Assembly (NCBI RefSeq): GCF_009735625.1
Contig: NZ_CP046244.1
Span: 3,422,909 to 3,486,908 of the forward strand
Length of the DNA stretch: 64,000 nt
Direction of reading: 5' to 3'
DNA from: Moorella glycerini
GTDB taxonomy: Bacteria; Bacillota; DSM-521; Neomoorellales; Neomoorellaceae
Shown here: in pieces, positions 34,406 through 42,905 of the stretch
How the letters are laid out: each line of letters starts with the position of its first letter
How positions within the stretch are numbered: position 1 is the stretch's first letter
Program-made: the position numbers and the translations under genes
The notes under the pieces: model-generated
What the model was told of the DNA's origin: nothing
Database searches by the model: none
Seen by the model: only the letters and a program-made list of their open reading frames with translations

Positions 34406-35652
34406 ATGCAAGACATCTTGGAAACCTGCTGTGGTTTGGACGTCCATAAAGATACCGTGGTTGCCTGCCTATTAAAAGGCAATATTGGCGAGGAACCGAC
34501 AAAAACCATCCGCACCTTTTCCACCCTTCTGCCCGGGCTTGATGAACTGAAAGCCTGGCTGGAAGCAGAGAACTGCCGCCATGTGGCCATGGAAAGCACC
34601 GGGGTTTATTGGCAGCCTGTATATAACGTCCTGGAAGAAGCCTTTGACGGCAGTATGGTTTTGATTGTTGCCAACGCCCGGCACATGAAAAACGTTCCCG
34701 GTAAAAAGACTGACATGAAGGACGCTGAATGGATAGCTACCCTTTTACGCGCCGGATTGTTGGAAGGAAGTTTTATCCCCTCCAAACCTATCCGGGAACT
34801 CCGTAATCTAACCCGGTACCGCAAAAGTATTATCGAAGAGATTGCGTCGCAAAAGAACCGCATCGAAAAGCACTTACAAAGCTGCGGTTTCAAGCTCTCC
34901 ACCTTCCTCACCGATATCTTCGGGGTATCGGGCCGGGCGATTATGGATCACCTTTGCCGTCACGGGAAGATATCCGCCCGGGAAGTAGAGACTTTGGTAA
35001 AGGGTCGTGCCAAGAGTAAGCTTCAGGAAATCAAGCAGGCTGTCAATGGCAAAATGGATGTTCACCAAAGGGAGTTCCTCAAGCTTTTGCTGGGCTGGCT
35101 GGATCAGCACTACGAGCATCTTCGATTGGTAGAGCAAAAGCTGGAGGAAAAACTTAATCAATACCAAAGACAACTGGAACAACTGGACGGCATCCCGGGG
35201 ATTGACAAAACCGCTGCCGCCGCTATTCTGGCGGAAATTGGCATCGATATGAGCCGCTTTAAAACTGCGGAACATATCTGTTCCTGGGCGGGCTTAAGCC
35301 CCGGCAATAATGAAAGTGCAGGAAAAAAAAGTCCACTCGCACCACCCACGGTAACACCTATCTAAAGCGAATTCTTTGCGAAGTTGCCTGGTCCATCACC
35401 CGGGTACGCGACAGCTATTTATCGTCCTGGTACTGGAAGGTCAAGCAACGCCGCGGGGCCAAGAAAGCCCTTATCGCTTTAGCCAGAAAGCTCCTGGTAA
35501 TCATTTACAACTTACTAAAAAACGGTACAGACTACGACGAGACTGCATTTGAGAAAGCCAAACAAAAGCAAGAAAGGTTTCGGATCAAGAAAATTATTGC
35601 TGAGGCCCGGAAGCTGGGACTCGAGGTAAGGGAAGTCGCCCAGGTCGTTTAA
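34406..35652 (+). CDS. IS110-family transposase, needs -1 frameshift
   Basis: First part 34406-35365 (ATG after GGAGGAG). The N-terminal RuvC-like domain has the acidic residues in CCGLDVHKDTVVAC, AMESTGVYWQPV and KKTDMKDAEWIATLL. The C-terminal transposase_20 domain (LDGIPGIDKTAAAAILAEIG) leads to the catalytic-Ser region NNESAGKK. At that point eight A residues (35333-35340) occur, and a -1 shift reads on as KKSTRTTHGNTYLKRILCEV to a stop at 35652, giving about 415 residues, the normal length. The unshifted frame ends 12 codons later. Either frameshifting or slippage makes the full enzyme, or the copy is dead. Confidence 0.85.
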
Positions 35653-35782
35653 CACTATACCCTCAAAAAGGATTAACCTGGCTGATGCAAGTTCATGCAT
35701 CTGCTAGCTTATTATTGCCTTTTTACGCCCTGCCTGGTAGGGTTATTTACTTGATGAAGATCATTTGTTAGGTTATTTTCGT

Positions 35783-36364
35783 GTTAAAAATATACCTGCT
35801 GGTCCCACTGACGGGGTCTATACCTATGGTGGTAATCAAAAGGCCAAAGAATACCGCAATAAAACCTTTAATCCAGGACTTCCCCCCCAAGCTAGCCACC
35901 ATAGTAAGACCAAAAATACCCAGGGCAAAATATTCCGGAGGCCCAAAACTCAGAGCTATTCTAGCTAAAGGGATGGAAATTAATATCAGAGCTATTGTAC
36001 TGGTGATTCCCGCATAGGCAGAAGCCACAATAGATACTCCTAGGGCCTTGGCAGGTAATCCTTTTTTAGTTAGCTGGTAACCATCGAACGTCGTCGGTGT
36101 AGAACCGGCTTCTCCAGGGACGTTAATAGTTACGGCTGTAATCGACCCACCGTACTCGGCCGCGCCATAGAGGGCTGTTAAGAGCACCAGGCTGGTCAAA
36201 GGAGGTAAATTGAAAGTAAAGGGTAAAAGAAGGGCTATTGCCATACCCGCACTCAAGCCAGGCAAAGCCCCGACCAGATAACCTATAATTGAGCCCGCTA
36301 TAATTGCAACAATATTCTGCCACTGTGTCAACAGGCTAAAGCCTGTGATTAAATTGGCCAGCAC
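35783..36364 (-). pseudogene. tctA: tctA, 5' part (interrupted by IS110-family element)
   Basis: The first 194 codons of TctA from a GTG start at 36364, preceded by AGGAGGCGTGAAAGG and four bases after the GntR stop. It shows the TctA start (GSIIGYLVGALPGLSAGMAI), ALYGAAEYGGSITAVTINVPGE and FGLTMVASLGGKSWIKGF, and runs four codons into the insertion sequence before a stop. The full gene would encode the 12-helix carboxylate permease of the operon. Confidence 0.9.
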
Positions 36365-36368
36365 CCTT

Positions 36369-37346
36369 TCACGCCTCCTTTATCGCATGTTCATTTGCTG
36401 CAAGCATGTTTTTCAACATATTTAAGCTGGCCCGGTCAAGAACATTTTCATAGATTAAAACCTTTTGTTCCGGTTTAAGCAGAGTTTCCACACTTTTGTA
36501 AGCAGCGCGGGAAATAATTAAATATTCGGCTTGCCTGATATAATTTTCATATTCAGGATCATCAAGGCCACAGGAAACGAGTTTTTCAAAGTTAATACCA
36601 GCATCAATGATTGATTGAGCAACTTCTAAAGCACCATGCCTGCGTACCATAACAACTGTTATTTTGGCCTTGGTCGGCCACCTGGAAACTGAGAGCATAA
36701 GGTCCATGTAGGGTCCGGCAGTTACCCCGACAATATCTACCGTTTGGTTGTGTAATAACTTTTTAACTTCATGCAAATGGGTAAAGGTGGTCACCACTAA
36801 TGCAGCGCCTGCAATTACTCCTTGAACAGCAGGATTCCCTTCCCTGAGTTCCTCTAAAAGGTAGGGAATAACCTTTATGTTCACCTCCTTCTCGATATCG
36901 TTTTTGTAAGATTCCAGTACCGGTTGATTGCACTCGACAAAAACAAGGTAACGCCCGCTGGGCGGAAGGGGGGCAGCATCATGAGTATTACCGACAAGAG
37001 AAATGGCGGCAATCAAATCATCAGGTGAGTAACCCATTTCCCGGGCTTGTCGGACAGTATGGCGCGCCAAGTCCATTAGAGCTTCACTGGGTTGTGTAAT
37101 TTGACTTGACCGGGTCTTAACAAAAATACCCGCGCCCTGTCTAATCTCAACCAGGCCATCTCGGGCCAGCATTTTAAGGGCATTATTAATCGTCTGGCGG
37201 TTAACATGTAAAAATTGGGCCAGTTGCCTGCTGCTGGGCAGCCTGGTGCCCGGGGCAAACTGTCCTGACAAGATTAAATAGCGAAGCTGTTGTTCGATCT
37301 GGAGGAAAAGGGGGATCTCGCTATCCCTGTTAACAACTAATTTCAT
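36369..37346 (-). CDS. GntR-family transcriptional regulator
   Basis: 325 residues from ATG at 37346 (MKLVVNRDSEIPLFLQIEQQ) with AGAGGAAAG ahead. N-terminal winged helix-turn-helix of the GntR type: RLPSSRQLAQFLHVNRQTIN followed by ALKMLARDGLVEIRQGAGIF. The C-terminal 230 residues look like a periplasmic-binding-fold sensor (FVECNQPVLESYKNDI, GAALVVTTFTHLHEV, DIVGVTAGPYMDLML) rather than the UTRA or FadR type. First gene of the tct-dehydrogenase-FAH operon, four bases from tctA, so it probably regulates that operon and itself in response to a pathway acid. Confidence 0.88.
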   Translation of the reverse strand: MKLVVNRDSEIPLFLQIEQQLRYLILSGQFAPGTRLPSSRQLAQFLHVNRQTINNALKMLARDGLVEIRQGAGIFVKTRSSQITQPSEALMDLARHTVRQAREMGYSPDDLIAAISLVGNTHDAAPLPPSGRYLVFVECNQPVLESYKNDIEKEVNIKVIPYLLEELREGNPAVQGVIAGAALVVTTFTHLHEVKKLLHNQTVDIVGVTAGPYMDLMLSVSRWPTKAKITVVMVRRHGALEVAQSIIDAGINFEKLVSCGLDDPEYENYIRQAEYLIISRAAYKSVETLLKPEQKVLIYENVLDRASLNMLKNMLAANEHAIKEA

Positions 37347-37375
37347 GTTTGCTTTCCTCTGACATAGTGGTTTGC

Positions 37376-37417
37376 TGGTATATTGGTTTATTCTTGTGTA
37401 CCAGTATACCACCAATA
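37376..37417 (-). promoter_or_regulatory. Operator cluster upstream of the GntR gene
   Basis: Two nested inverted repeats: TGGTATA (37376-37382) with TATACCA (37405-37411), and TATTGGT (37381-37387) with ACCAATA (37411-37417). They lie 30-71 bases before the GntR start, the usual place for GntR self-control. Confidence 0.55.
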
Positions 37418-37613
37418 TATTCTTCTGTCAAGATGGAATTCAAATAAATTGTGCCTATATTTTGTAACTAAAATCCATAACGCTTGTACTGCAACTAGTT
37501 TTCTGTAAAATCAATAGCCTGGTGATATGTTCTTCCCTGCATACCACCAGGCCTTTAAATATCATCAAAGAGATTAGTCGGGAATAATTATACTCTACTA
37601 TAACTACTATACT

Positions 37614-38447
37614 CTAGCATAATTCCAAACTCACGTCCAGGGCAGCGACGCTATGGGTCAGGGCGCCAACGGAAATATAGTCGACGCCGGTAGCCGCTAC
37701 TTTCGCTACCCGGTCCAGAGTTATGCCGCCGGAAGCCTCTACTAAGGCCCGGCCGCCAATCACTTCTACGGCCCGGCGCATCTCCGGGAGAGACATGTTG
37801 TCCAGCATAATCAGCTCCATCCCAGCGGCCAGGGCCTCTTCGACCTGGGCCAGGTTTTCAACTTCCACTTCAATTTTCGTCGTCAGGGGAATGGCCCGGC
37901 GGATCCTGGCCACCGCCGCGGTAATACTCCCGGCCGCTTTAATATGGTTATCCTTGAGCAGGACGGCATCCCCCAGGTCCAGGCGGTGGTTGACCCCGCC
38001 CCCCATGCGGACAGCGTATTTATCCAGGAGGCGCAGGCCGGGAACGGTCTTGCGGGTATCGCAAATTTTAGCTTTATAGGGCTTAACTTGCTCTACATAA
38101 CGGGCCGTCAGGGTAGCGATGCCCGACAGGCGCTGGAGAAAATTTAAAGCCACCCTTTCAGCCCCCAGGATGGCCACCAGAGACCCCTCTACCCTGGCTA
38201 CCCTTTGCCCGGCGGGAACCTGGCTACCATCGGTTACCAGGGGTGTAAAGGTACAGCCCGGGGGTATCATCTGGAAGGCCAGCCCGGCTACCGGCAGGCC
38301 GGCAATAATCCCCTCCTGGCGGGCGATGATTTCCCCCCGGCCGCGGTCGGCAGGGGTAAAAAGGGCGCTGCTGGTCAGGTCTCCCGCGCCCAGGTCTTCT
38401 TCCAGGGCTCTTTTGACTATTTCTGTAACTGCGAGCAAATTGAGCAT
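37614..38447 (-). CDS. nadC: Nicotinate-nucleotide pyrophosphorylase (carboxylating)
   Basis: 277 residues, ATG after GGAGGCG. QPRTase features: ALEEDLGAGDLTSSALF at the N-terminus, ERVALNFLQRLSGIATLT, CDTRKTVPGLRLLDKYAVRMGG with the PRPP-binding HR in NHRLDLGDAVLLKDNH, and ASGGITLDRVAKVAATGVDYISVG. It converts quinolinate and PRPP to nicotinate mononucleotide with release of CO2, the third step of NAD synthesis. Third gene of a nadA-nadB-nadC operon. Confidence 0.96.
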   Translation of the reverse strand: MLNLLAVTEIVKRALEEDLGAGDLTSSALFTPADRGRGEIIARQEGIIAGLPVAGLAFQMIPPGCTFTPLVTDGSQVPAGQRVARVEGSLVAILGAERVALNFLQRLSGIATLTARYVEQVKPYKAKICDTRKTVPGLRLLDKYAVRMGGGVNHRLDLGDAVLLKDNHIKAAGSITAAVARIRRAIPLTTKIEVEVENLAQVEEALAAGMELIMLDNMSLPEMRRAVEVIGGRALVEASGGITLDRVAKVAATGVDYISVGALTHSVAALDVSLELC

Positions 38448-38496
38448 ATTAGAATCGCCTCCGGGGATAGGTGGAAAGTGATAATTGAGTTGCGCT

Positions 38497-40122
38497 TCAA
38501 TTGCCAGGAAATTGTTGGAGCGGGACTTCCATAGCTTCCTTCTCCCTGGCCAGCACCAGCCGCTTGCGGTAGGCGGGATCGGTTTCCGGGAAGTCCTCGC
38601 GGTAATGAGCGCCCCGGCTTTCCCGGCGCCAGGTGGCGGCAGTAATAATTAAATGGGCCACAGTCAGCATATTGCGGATCTCTGCCGCTAGGCGGTCCCG
38701 GGCTGGATAACCCAGTAACGGCCACCAAGATTCCAGGGTGCTGGCAGCCTCTTGTAAGCCCTCCCCATTGCGAATTAAACCTACCCGCTGCTGCATAATT
38801 TTCTGGACGGCCAGCCAGTTGCCGGTATCCTCCCGGCCGCCCTCTTTTAGCGTGTTGTATTTTAGCCGTGGACAAGGGGATGGCTTGAGTTCCTGGTTTA
38901 AAAGTTCGGCGGCAATCCGCCCGCCAAAAACCAGGCCTTCTAGCAGGGAATTGCTGGCCAGGCGGTTGGCGCCGTGGACCCCGGTACAGGCCACTTCGCC
39001 GCCGGCATAAAGGCCGGTAATATTAGTCCGCCCGTTTAAGTCCGTCCGCACCCCGCCCATAAAGTAATGGGCCGCCGGTGCCACGGGCAACCATTCCTTT
39101 AGCGGGTCTAATCCCAACTCCCGGCAGGTGGAGGTGATGGTGGGAAAACGGCTTTCCACCAGTTCGCCCTCGAGGTGGGTCAGGTCCAAATAAACGTGGC
39201 CGGACCCGTGCCGGGCCATCTCGCTGGCTACCGACCGGGAGACGACATCCCGGGGGGCTAGCTCCCCCAAGGGGTGGTAGGCAGGCATAAACCTTTCGCC
39301 GGCTTGATTGCGTAAAATCGCCCCTTCGCCCCGGACGGCCTCAGAAATCAAGAAACCGGGTGCGCCGGGGTGCACCAGCACGGTAGGGTGAAACTGGTAG
39401 AACTCTACGTCCATGACCTCAGCCCCGGCGCGGTAGGCCATGGCCACGCCGTCGCCGGTAGCTACTGCCGGGTTGGTCGTAACGGGGTAAAGTCGCCCGG
39501 CGCCGCCGCAGGCCAGGACCACGGCACCGGCCATGACGGCTTTAATGTCCCCTTCCCCGGTTAACACCAGGGCGCCACAGCAACGGCCTTCAACAACCAG
39601 CAGGTCCAGGGCCATGGTCCCCGGCCACAGCTGAATGTTTCTGGCTCCTGCCGCTCTGGCAGCCAGGCCCTGCCAGATGATAGCCCCGGTGGCGTCGCCG
39701 CCGGCGTGGAGGATGCGCCGCCGGCTATGGGCTCCTTCCTTACCCAGGGCTACCTTATCGCCTTCACGATCGAAGGGTATACCCCATTCAATCAGCTCCT
39801 GCACTCGTCCAGGCCCTTCTGTTACCAGCACCCTGGCGGCAGCAGGGTCCCCCAGGCCGGCAGCCGCTGTTAAAGTATCTTCCAGGTGTAATGCGGCAGA
39901 ATCTTCCTCATCAATGGCAGCGGCAATTCCCCCTTGCGCCAGGTCGGTAGCACATGCCGCCGGGTTATCTTTAGTTACCAGGACCACCCGAAAGCGTCCG
40001 GCTATCTTTAAAGCTGTATAAAGGCCGGCAATGCCGCTGCCGATAACCAAAATATCGGTCTCTTCCCGGGGTAAACCAGTAAGATTAAAATTGACGAGAT
40101 AACGGGGAACTTCCCAGCCCAT
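38497..40122 (-). CDS. nadB: L-aspartate oxidase
   Basis: 541 residues from ATG at 40122 (MGWEVPRYLVNFNLTG), 17 bases after nadA; a longer frame upstream overlaps nadA and is not expected. FAD-binding start DILVIGSGIAGLYTALKIAG, LAQGGIAAA, HSRRRILHAGGDATGA, the capping-domain HPTVLVHPG and EAVRGEGAILRN, and GVHGANRLASNSLLEGLVFG. It oxidises aspartate to iminoaspartate; in anaerobes fumarate can serve as acceptor. Works directly with NadA. Confidence 0.95.
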   Translation of the reverse strand: MGWEVPRYLVNFNLTGLPREETDILVIGSGIAGLYTALKIAGRFRVVLVTKDNPAACATDLAQGGIAAAIDEEDSAALHLEDTLTAAAGLGDPAAARVLVTEGPGRVQELIEWGIPFDREGDKVALGKEGAHSRRRILHAGGDATGAIIWQGLAARAAGARNIQLWPGTMALDLLVVEGRCCGALVLTGEGDIKAVMAGAVVLACGGAGRLYPVTTNPAVATGDGVAMAYRAGAEVMDVEFYQFHPTVLVHPGAPGFLISEAVRGEGAILRNQAGERFMPAYHPLGELAPRDVVSRSVASEMARHGSGHVYLDLTHLEGELVESRFPTITSTCRELGLDPLKEWLPVAPAAHYFMGGVRTDLNGRTNITGLYAGGEVACTGVHGANRLASNSLLEGLVFGGRIAAELLNQELKPSPCPRLKYNTLKEGGREDTGNWLAVQKIMQQRVGLIRNGEGLQEAASTLESWWPLLGYPARDRLAAEIRNMLTVAHLIITAATWRRESRGAHYREDFPETDPAYRKRLVLAREKEAMEVPLQQFPGN

Positions 40123-40139
40123 ACAGTTACCAGCCTCGC

Positions 40140-41042
40140 CTATCTTATTGCCAGCATCCGCTCCAGGGCGCGGTAGGCCCGGCTGCGGGTGGTTTCCGGC
40201 ACCTGGACTACCGGCTGCATCTCCCGTAAGCAGCGGGCTATCTTCTCCAGGGTGGTAAGCTTCATATTGGGGCAAACCAGCCCCGGGGACAAGAGATAAA
40301 ATTTTTTCTCCGGATTATCTAGCTGTAGGCGGTGGAGAATGCCCATCTCCGTACCGATCAGAAACTCTTTCGCCCTGCTTTCCCGGGCATACTTGAGAAT
40401 AGCTCCAGTACTACCCACAAAGTCGGCCGCCCGGGTGACTTCCGGCCGGCACTCGGGATGGACCAGGACTTCGGCCTCCGGGTGGGCCGCCCTGGCCCTT
40501 TCTAGCTCTTCGAGGGTCACCCGGTAATGGGTAAGGCAGCCGCCATCCCAGGGGATTATCTCTTTGTCGGTAAACCGGGCGACAAAACTGGCGAGATTCC
40601 GGTCCGGGACAAAAAGTATTCTCCGCTGGGGCAAGGACTGAACGACCGCCACGGCATTGCTGGAGGTACAGCAAATATCGCTTTCGCCCTTAACATCGGC
40701 TGCAGTATTCACGTAACAGACTACTGCGGCATCCGGATATCTGGCTTTAGTCTCCCGCAGGGCCTCGACATCAATGCTATCAGCCAGGGGACAGCCGGCC
40801 TGGCTATCCGGCAGGAGGATTATTTTTTCTGGTGCCAGAATGCTGGCACTTTCCGCCATAAAGCGTACCCCGGCTAAAACTACCACCTTTGCCCTGGTAG
40901 TGGCAGCATAACGGCTGAGGGCCAGAGAATCGCCCACAAAATCAGCTATATCCTGGACGGCATCCTGCTGGTAATTATGGGCCAGGATTACCGCCTGGCG
41001 TTCTTTTTTTAGTTTTTCTATTTCTTGCACCAGTTCCGACAT
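40140..41042 (-). CDS. nadA: Quinolinate synthase
   Basis: 300 residues from ATG at 41042 (MSELVQEIEKLKKERQ), preceded by GGGGAGAACCC. Three-fold repeat of the NadA type with AHNYQQDAVQDIADFVGDSL, and the three Cys that hold the [4Fe-4S] cluster: one in the YVNTAADVKGESDICCTSSN region, one in the HPEC region, one in SPGLVCPNMK. It condenses iminoaspartate with dihydroxyacetone phosphate. The oxygen-sensitive cluster suits an anaerobe. First gene of the nad operon. Confidence 0.95.
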   Translation of the reverse strand: MSELVQEIEKLKKERQAVILAHNYQQDAVQDIADFVGDSLALSRYAATTRAKVVVLAGVRFMAESASILAPEKIILLPDSQAGCPLADSIDVEALRETKARYPDAAVVCYVNTAADVKGESDICCTSSNAVAVVQSLPQRRILFVPDRNLASFVARFTDKEIIPWDGGCLTHYRVTLEELERARAAHPEAEVLVHPECRPEVTRAADFVGSTGAILKYARESRAKEFLIGTEMGILHRLQLDNPEKKFYLLSPGLVCPNMKLTTLEKIARCLREMQPVVQVPETTRSRAYRALERMLAIR

Positions 41043-41197
41043 GGGTTCTCCCCTCTTTTGTCTTATCAGCTGTCTTGTCATTTAAGATTATTATAAATCC
41101 CGTTTATTACCCCGTCAAGAAAGGGATTATTGTACCTGGCCGGGGAATAATAAAACTAACAGTAAATGATTTAAATTATAAGGAGGGAGGTTTTCCT

Positions 41198-41407
41198 TTG
41201 CACGTTAAAGTAGTAGAACTGGTGGGCGAATCGCCCCATAACTGGAAGGATGCTGTCCAGCAGGCAGTGGCTGAAGCCAGCCGGGAGGTAAAAAACATCT
41301 CTGGCGTCGAGGTTTATAACCTGACTGCCAATGTTAGAGACGGCAAACTAACCGAATTCAAAGCCAATGTGAAAATCGCTTATGCCGATCACAGCGCCGA
41401 TCTATAA
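41198..41407 (+). CDS. Dodecin (flavin-binding/storage protein)
   Basis: 69 residues from a TTG start at 41198, placed after the strong site AAGGAGGGAGG; the frame is open further upstream, but no other start has such a site. The protein HVKVVELVGESPHNWKDAVQ has the family Trp (about residue 16) that stacks on flavin, and the length is exact for dodecins, which form 12-mers. Probably binds FMN or FAD and buffers free flavin. Monocistronic, followed by a terminator. Confidence 0.9.
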   Translation: MHVKVVELVGESPHNWKDAVQQAVAEASREVKNISGVEVYNLTANVRDGKLTEFKANVKIAYADHSADL

Positions 41408-41413
41408 ACATGG

Positions 41414-41440
41414 AAGCCCCGGGAATCGCCGGGGCTTTAT
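41414..41440 (+). terminator. Bidirectional rho-independent terminator
   Basis: AAGCCCCGG (41414-41422) and CCGGGGCTT (41429-41437) form a 9-bp stem with a 6-base loop between the converging dodecin and HepT genes. Confidence 0.85.
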
Positions 41441-41445
41441 ATCAG

Positions 41446-41868
41446 CTAAAAACTCCAACCCAGGTACTTAACAATATAGCGGGCATACTGACGAAAATCA
41501 TCAAGGTGGTGGTTCATGATATCGGCCACTTTTTCCATATCTACCTTGCCATATTCATGGACCAGAATTTTTCTAAATCCTGACATACCGGAAATATCCC
41601 GGGCGAATTTTTTAGGTAAAACCCCTAGTTCGGCAAGTTCACCAAAAATATTGCTGTATTCATCTACAATAATTCCTTCTTCAGCCAGGATATGCGTACC
41701 TATATCCAGTACAACCTGGATGCTGAGTTGCAAACCATGTTCTACGATCCAGGCTAGTTCCATATTTTTTCCCAGGTCAGGAGCCTTAACATGTTTATAC
41801 TTCTCAAGTTGAGCTAGATAACTTTCCAACTGTTGCAATTTTCGATTGATAACGGCCGCATCAACCAT
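41446..41868 (-). CDS. hepT: HepT-like ribonuclease toxin (DUF86)
   Basis: 140 residues from ATG at 41868, which overlaps the end of the nucleotidyltransferase gene by 8 bases and follows GGGGGTGCAAGGG. Helical HEPN fold, with the active-site motif R-x4-H-x-Y visible in FRKILVHEYGKVD near residue 105. In this family the toxin cuts RNA, and the MntA partner blocks it by attaching AMP to the Tyr of that motif. The Tyr is present. The pair may act in plasmid, phage or stress control. Confidence 0.88.
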   Translation of the reverse strand: MVDAAVINRKLQQLESYLAQLEKYKHVKAPDLGKNMELAWIVEHGLQLSIQVVLDIGTHILAEEGIIVDEYSNIFGELAELGVLPKKFARDISGMSGFRKILVHEYGKVDMEKVADIMNHHLDDFRQYARYIVKYLGWSF

Positions 41869-42307
41869 CCCTTGCACCCCCAAAGCGTCCTTCGGCCAAT
41901 CTCTTACGTAGGTACTGCTCCTGAATCTTCTGCACGGGCCGGAAATCAAGATAATCCCGCATGGTTTTTTCGTGGAAAGTTATCCGAACCCGGGTATCGC
42001 GGCATAATAGGAGTTTTCCATCCCGCAGGACACGAAAACGCAGGGGTAAAGGTGCTTCATTAAGGATAACAAAATCCAGCAGTTCCCGCAGCTCCTGCCT
42101 CATGGCAACAAGCAACTCACTTTTATAACCATAGTGACCCACCGGCGGTAAACGGAGTTCATCCAGAAAAACGGCCACGTCTACATCACTCAGTTTATTC
42201 GCCGTTCCCCGGGCGTGGGAACCAAAGAGATAAGCAAACATAATTTCTTTTCTCGTTATCAGGGCCTCCCGCAAGCGTTCTTCCAGCGAAAGGGAAGTAT
42301 TCTCCAT
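41861..42307 (-). CDS. mntA: MntA-like nucleotidyltransferase antitoxin
   Basis: 148 residues, ATG. The minimal nucleotidyltransferase motif GS-x10-DxD is clear in GSHARGTANKLSDVDVAVF (about residues 29-47), with a further acidic residue in LLDFVILNEAPLPLRFRVLR. It would adenylylate and so silence HepT encoded by the overlapping gene. The C-terminal tail is basic (RKRLAEGRFGGARDG). Confidence 0.88.
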   Translation of the reverse strand: MENTSLSLEERLREALITRKEIMFAYLFGSHARGTANKLSDVDVAVFLDELRLPPVGHYGYKSELLVAMRQELRELLDFVILNEAPLPLRFRVLRDGKLLLCRDTRVRITFHEKTMRDYLDFRPVQKIQEQYLRKRLAEGRFGGARDG

Positions 42308-42394
42308 TTAGCTCACCGCTTCGTTCCTACTATTATCTTGCGTTACAGGTATATTATACCATCGGCCTTCCGAAATGTCGAGCAGTCTTTATCG

Positions 42395-42790
42395 CTATCC
42401 CTGCCATACCTTGATATGCACCTTGCGCCGGCGGGGACCGTCGAATTCGCAGAAATAAATGCCCTGCCAGGTACCGAGCACCAGGTTGCCGTTATGGACA
42501 ATCACCGTCTTGCTGCTGCCCATGAGGGAGGTTTTGATGTGAGCCGGCGAGTTGCCTTCGCCGTGGCGGTATCCTCCCACTGGAACTATCCTGGCCAGAG
42601 CTGCCAGGATATCGGCCGCCACATCCGGGTCGGCATTTTCATTGATGGTCACCCCGGCCGTCGTGTGGGGTACGTAGACCATGCAGAGGCCTTCCTTTAC
42701 ACCCGCCTCCTGTACTGCTCTAGCTGCCAGGTGGGTAATATCAACCATGGCCTCTTTACTTGGCGTCTGGAGATCAAAGGTAAAAAGCAT
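42395..42790 (-). CDS. YjbQ family protein (UPF0047)
   Basis: 131 residues from ATG at 42790 (MLFTFDLQTPSKEAMVDITH), preceded by AGGAGGAAGGACAGG. The family markers are present: VYVPHTTAGVTINENADPDV, the His pair in YRHGEGNSPAHIKTSLMG, and LGTWQGIYFCEFDGPR. YjbQ proteins form trimers with a metal site; a weak thiamine-phosphate synthase activity has been reported for some members, but the true role is open. It lies 115 bases downstream of a YheO-type regulator. Confidence 0.88.
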   Translation of the reverse strand: MLFTFDLQTPSKEAMVDITHLAARAVQEAGVKEGLCMVYVPHTTAGVTINENADPDVAADILAALARIVPVGGYRHGEGNSPAHIKTSLMGSSKTVIVHNGNLVLGTWQGIYFCEFDGPRRRKVHIKVWQG

Positions 42791-42905
42791 CCTGTCCTTC
42801 CTCCTGAAAATTGCTGCCGGAAACCATGCCGTCTTTTTCTTAAGGGCCTGATCCCCAGCCCGCACCCCCATCGCCACTATCCAGGTCAACCCTGGTTTTG
42901 TTGCC

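Larger units (their letters stand above)
34138..35782 (+). mobile_element. IS110-family insertion sequence inside tctA
   Basis: 1645 bases whose removal joins AAC (complement of 35783-35785) to AGT (complement of 34135-34137), restoring ...RYIFN-SMNLFEG... in one 492-codon tctA frame. It encodes one DEDD-type transposase on the plus strand, with a 268-base noncoding leader and a 130-base tail. There are no long terminal inverted repeats, as usual for IS110. Left edge after CATACT, right edge before GTTAAAAA; ends could shift by one to three bases because of core sharing. Confidence 0.82.
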
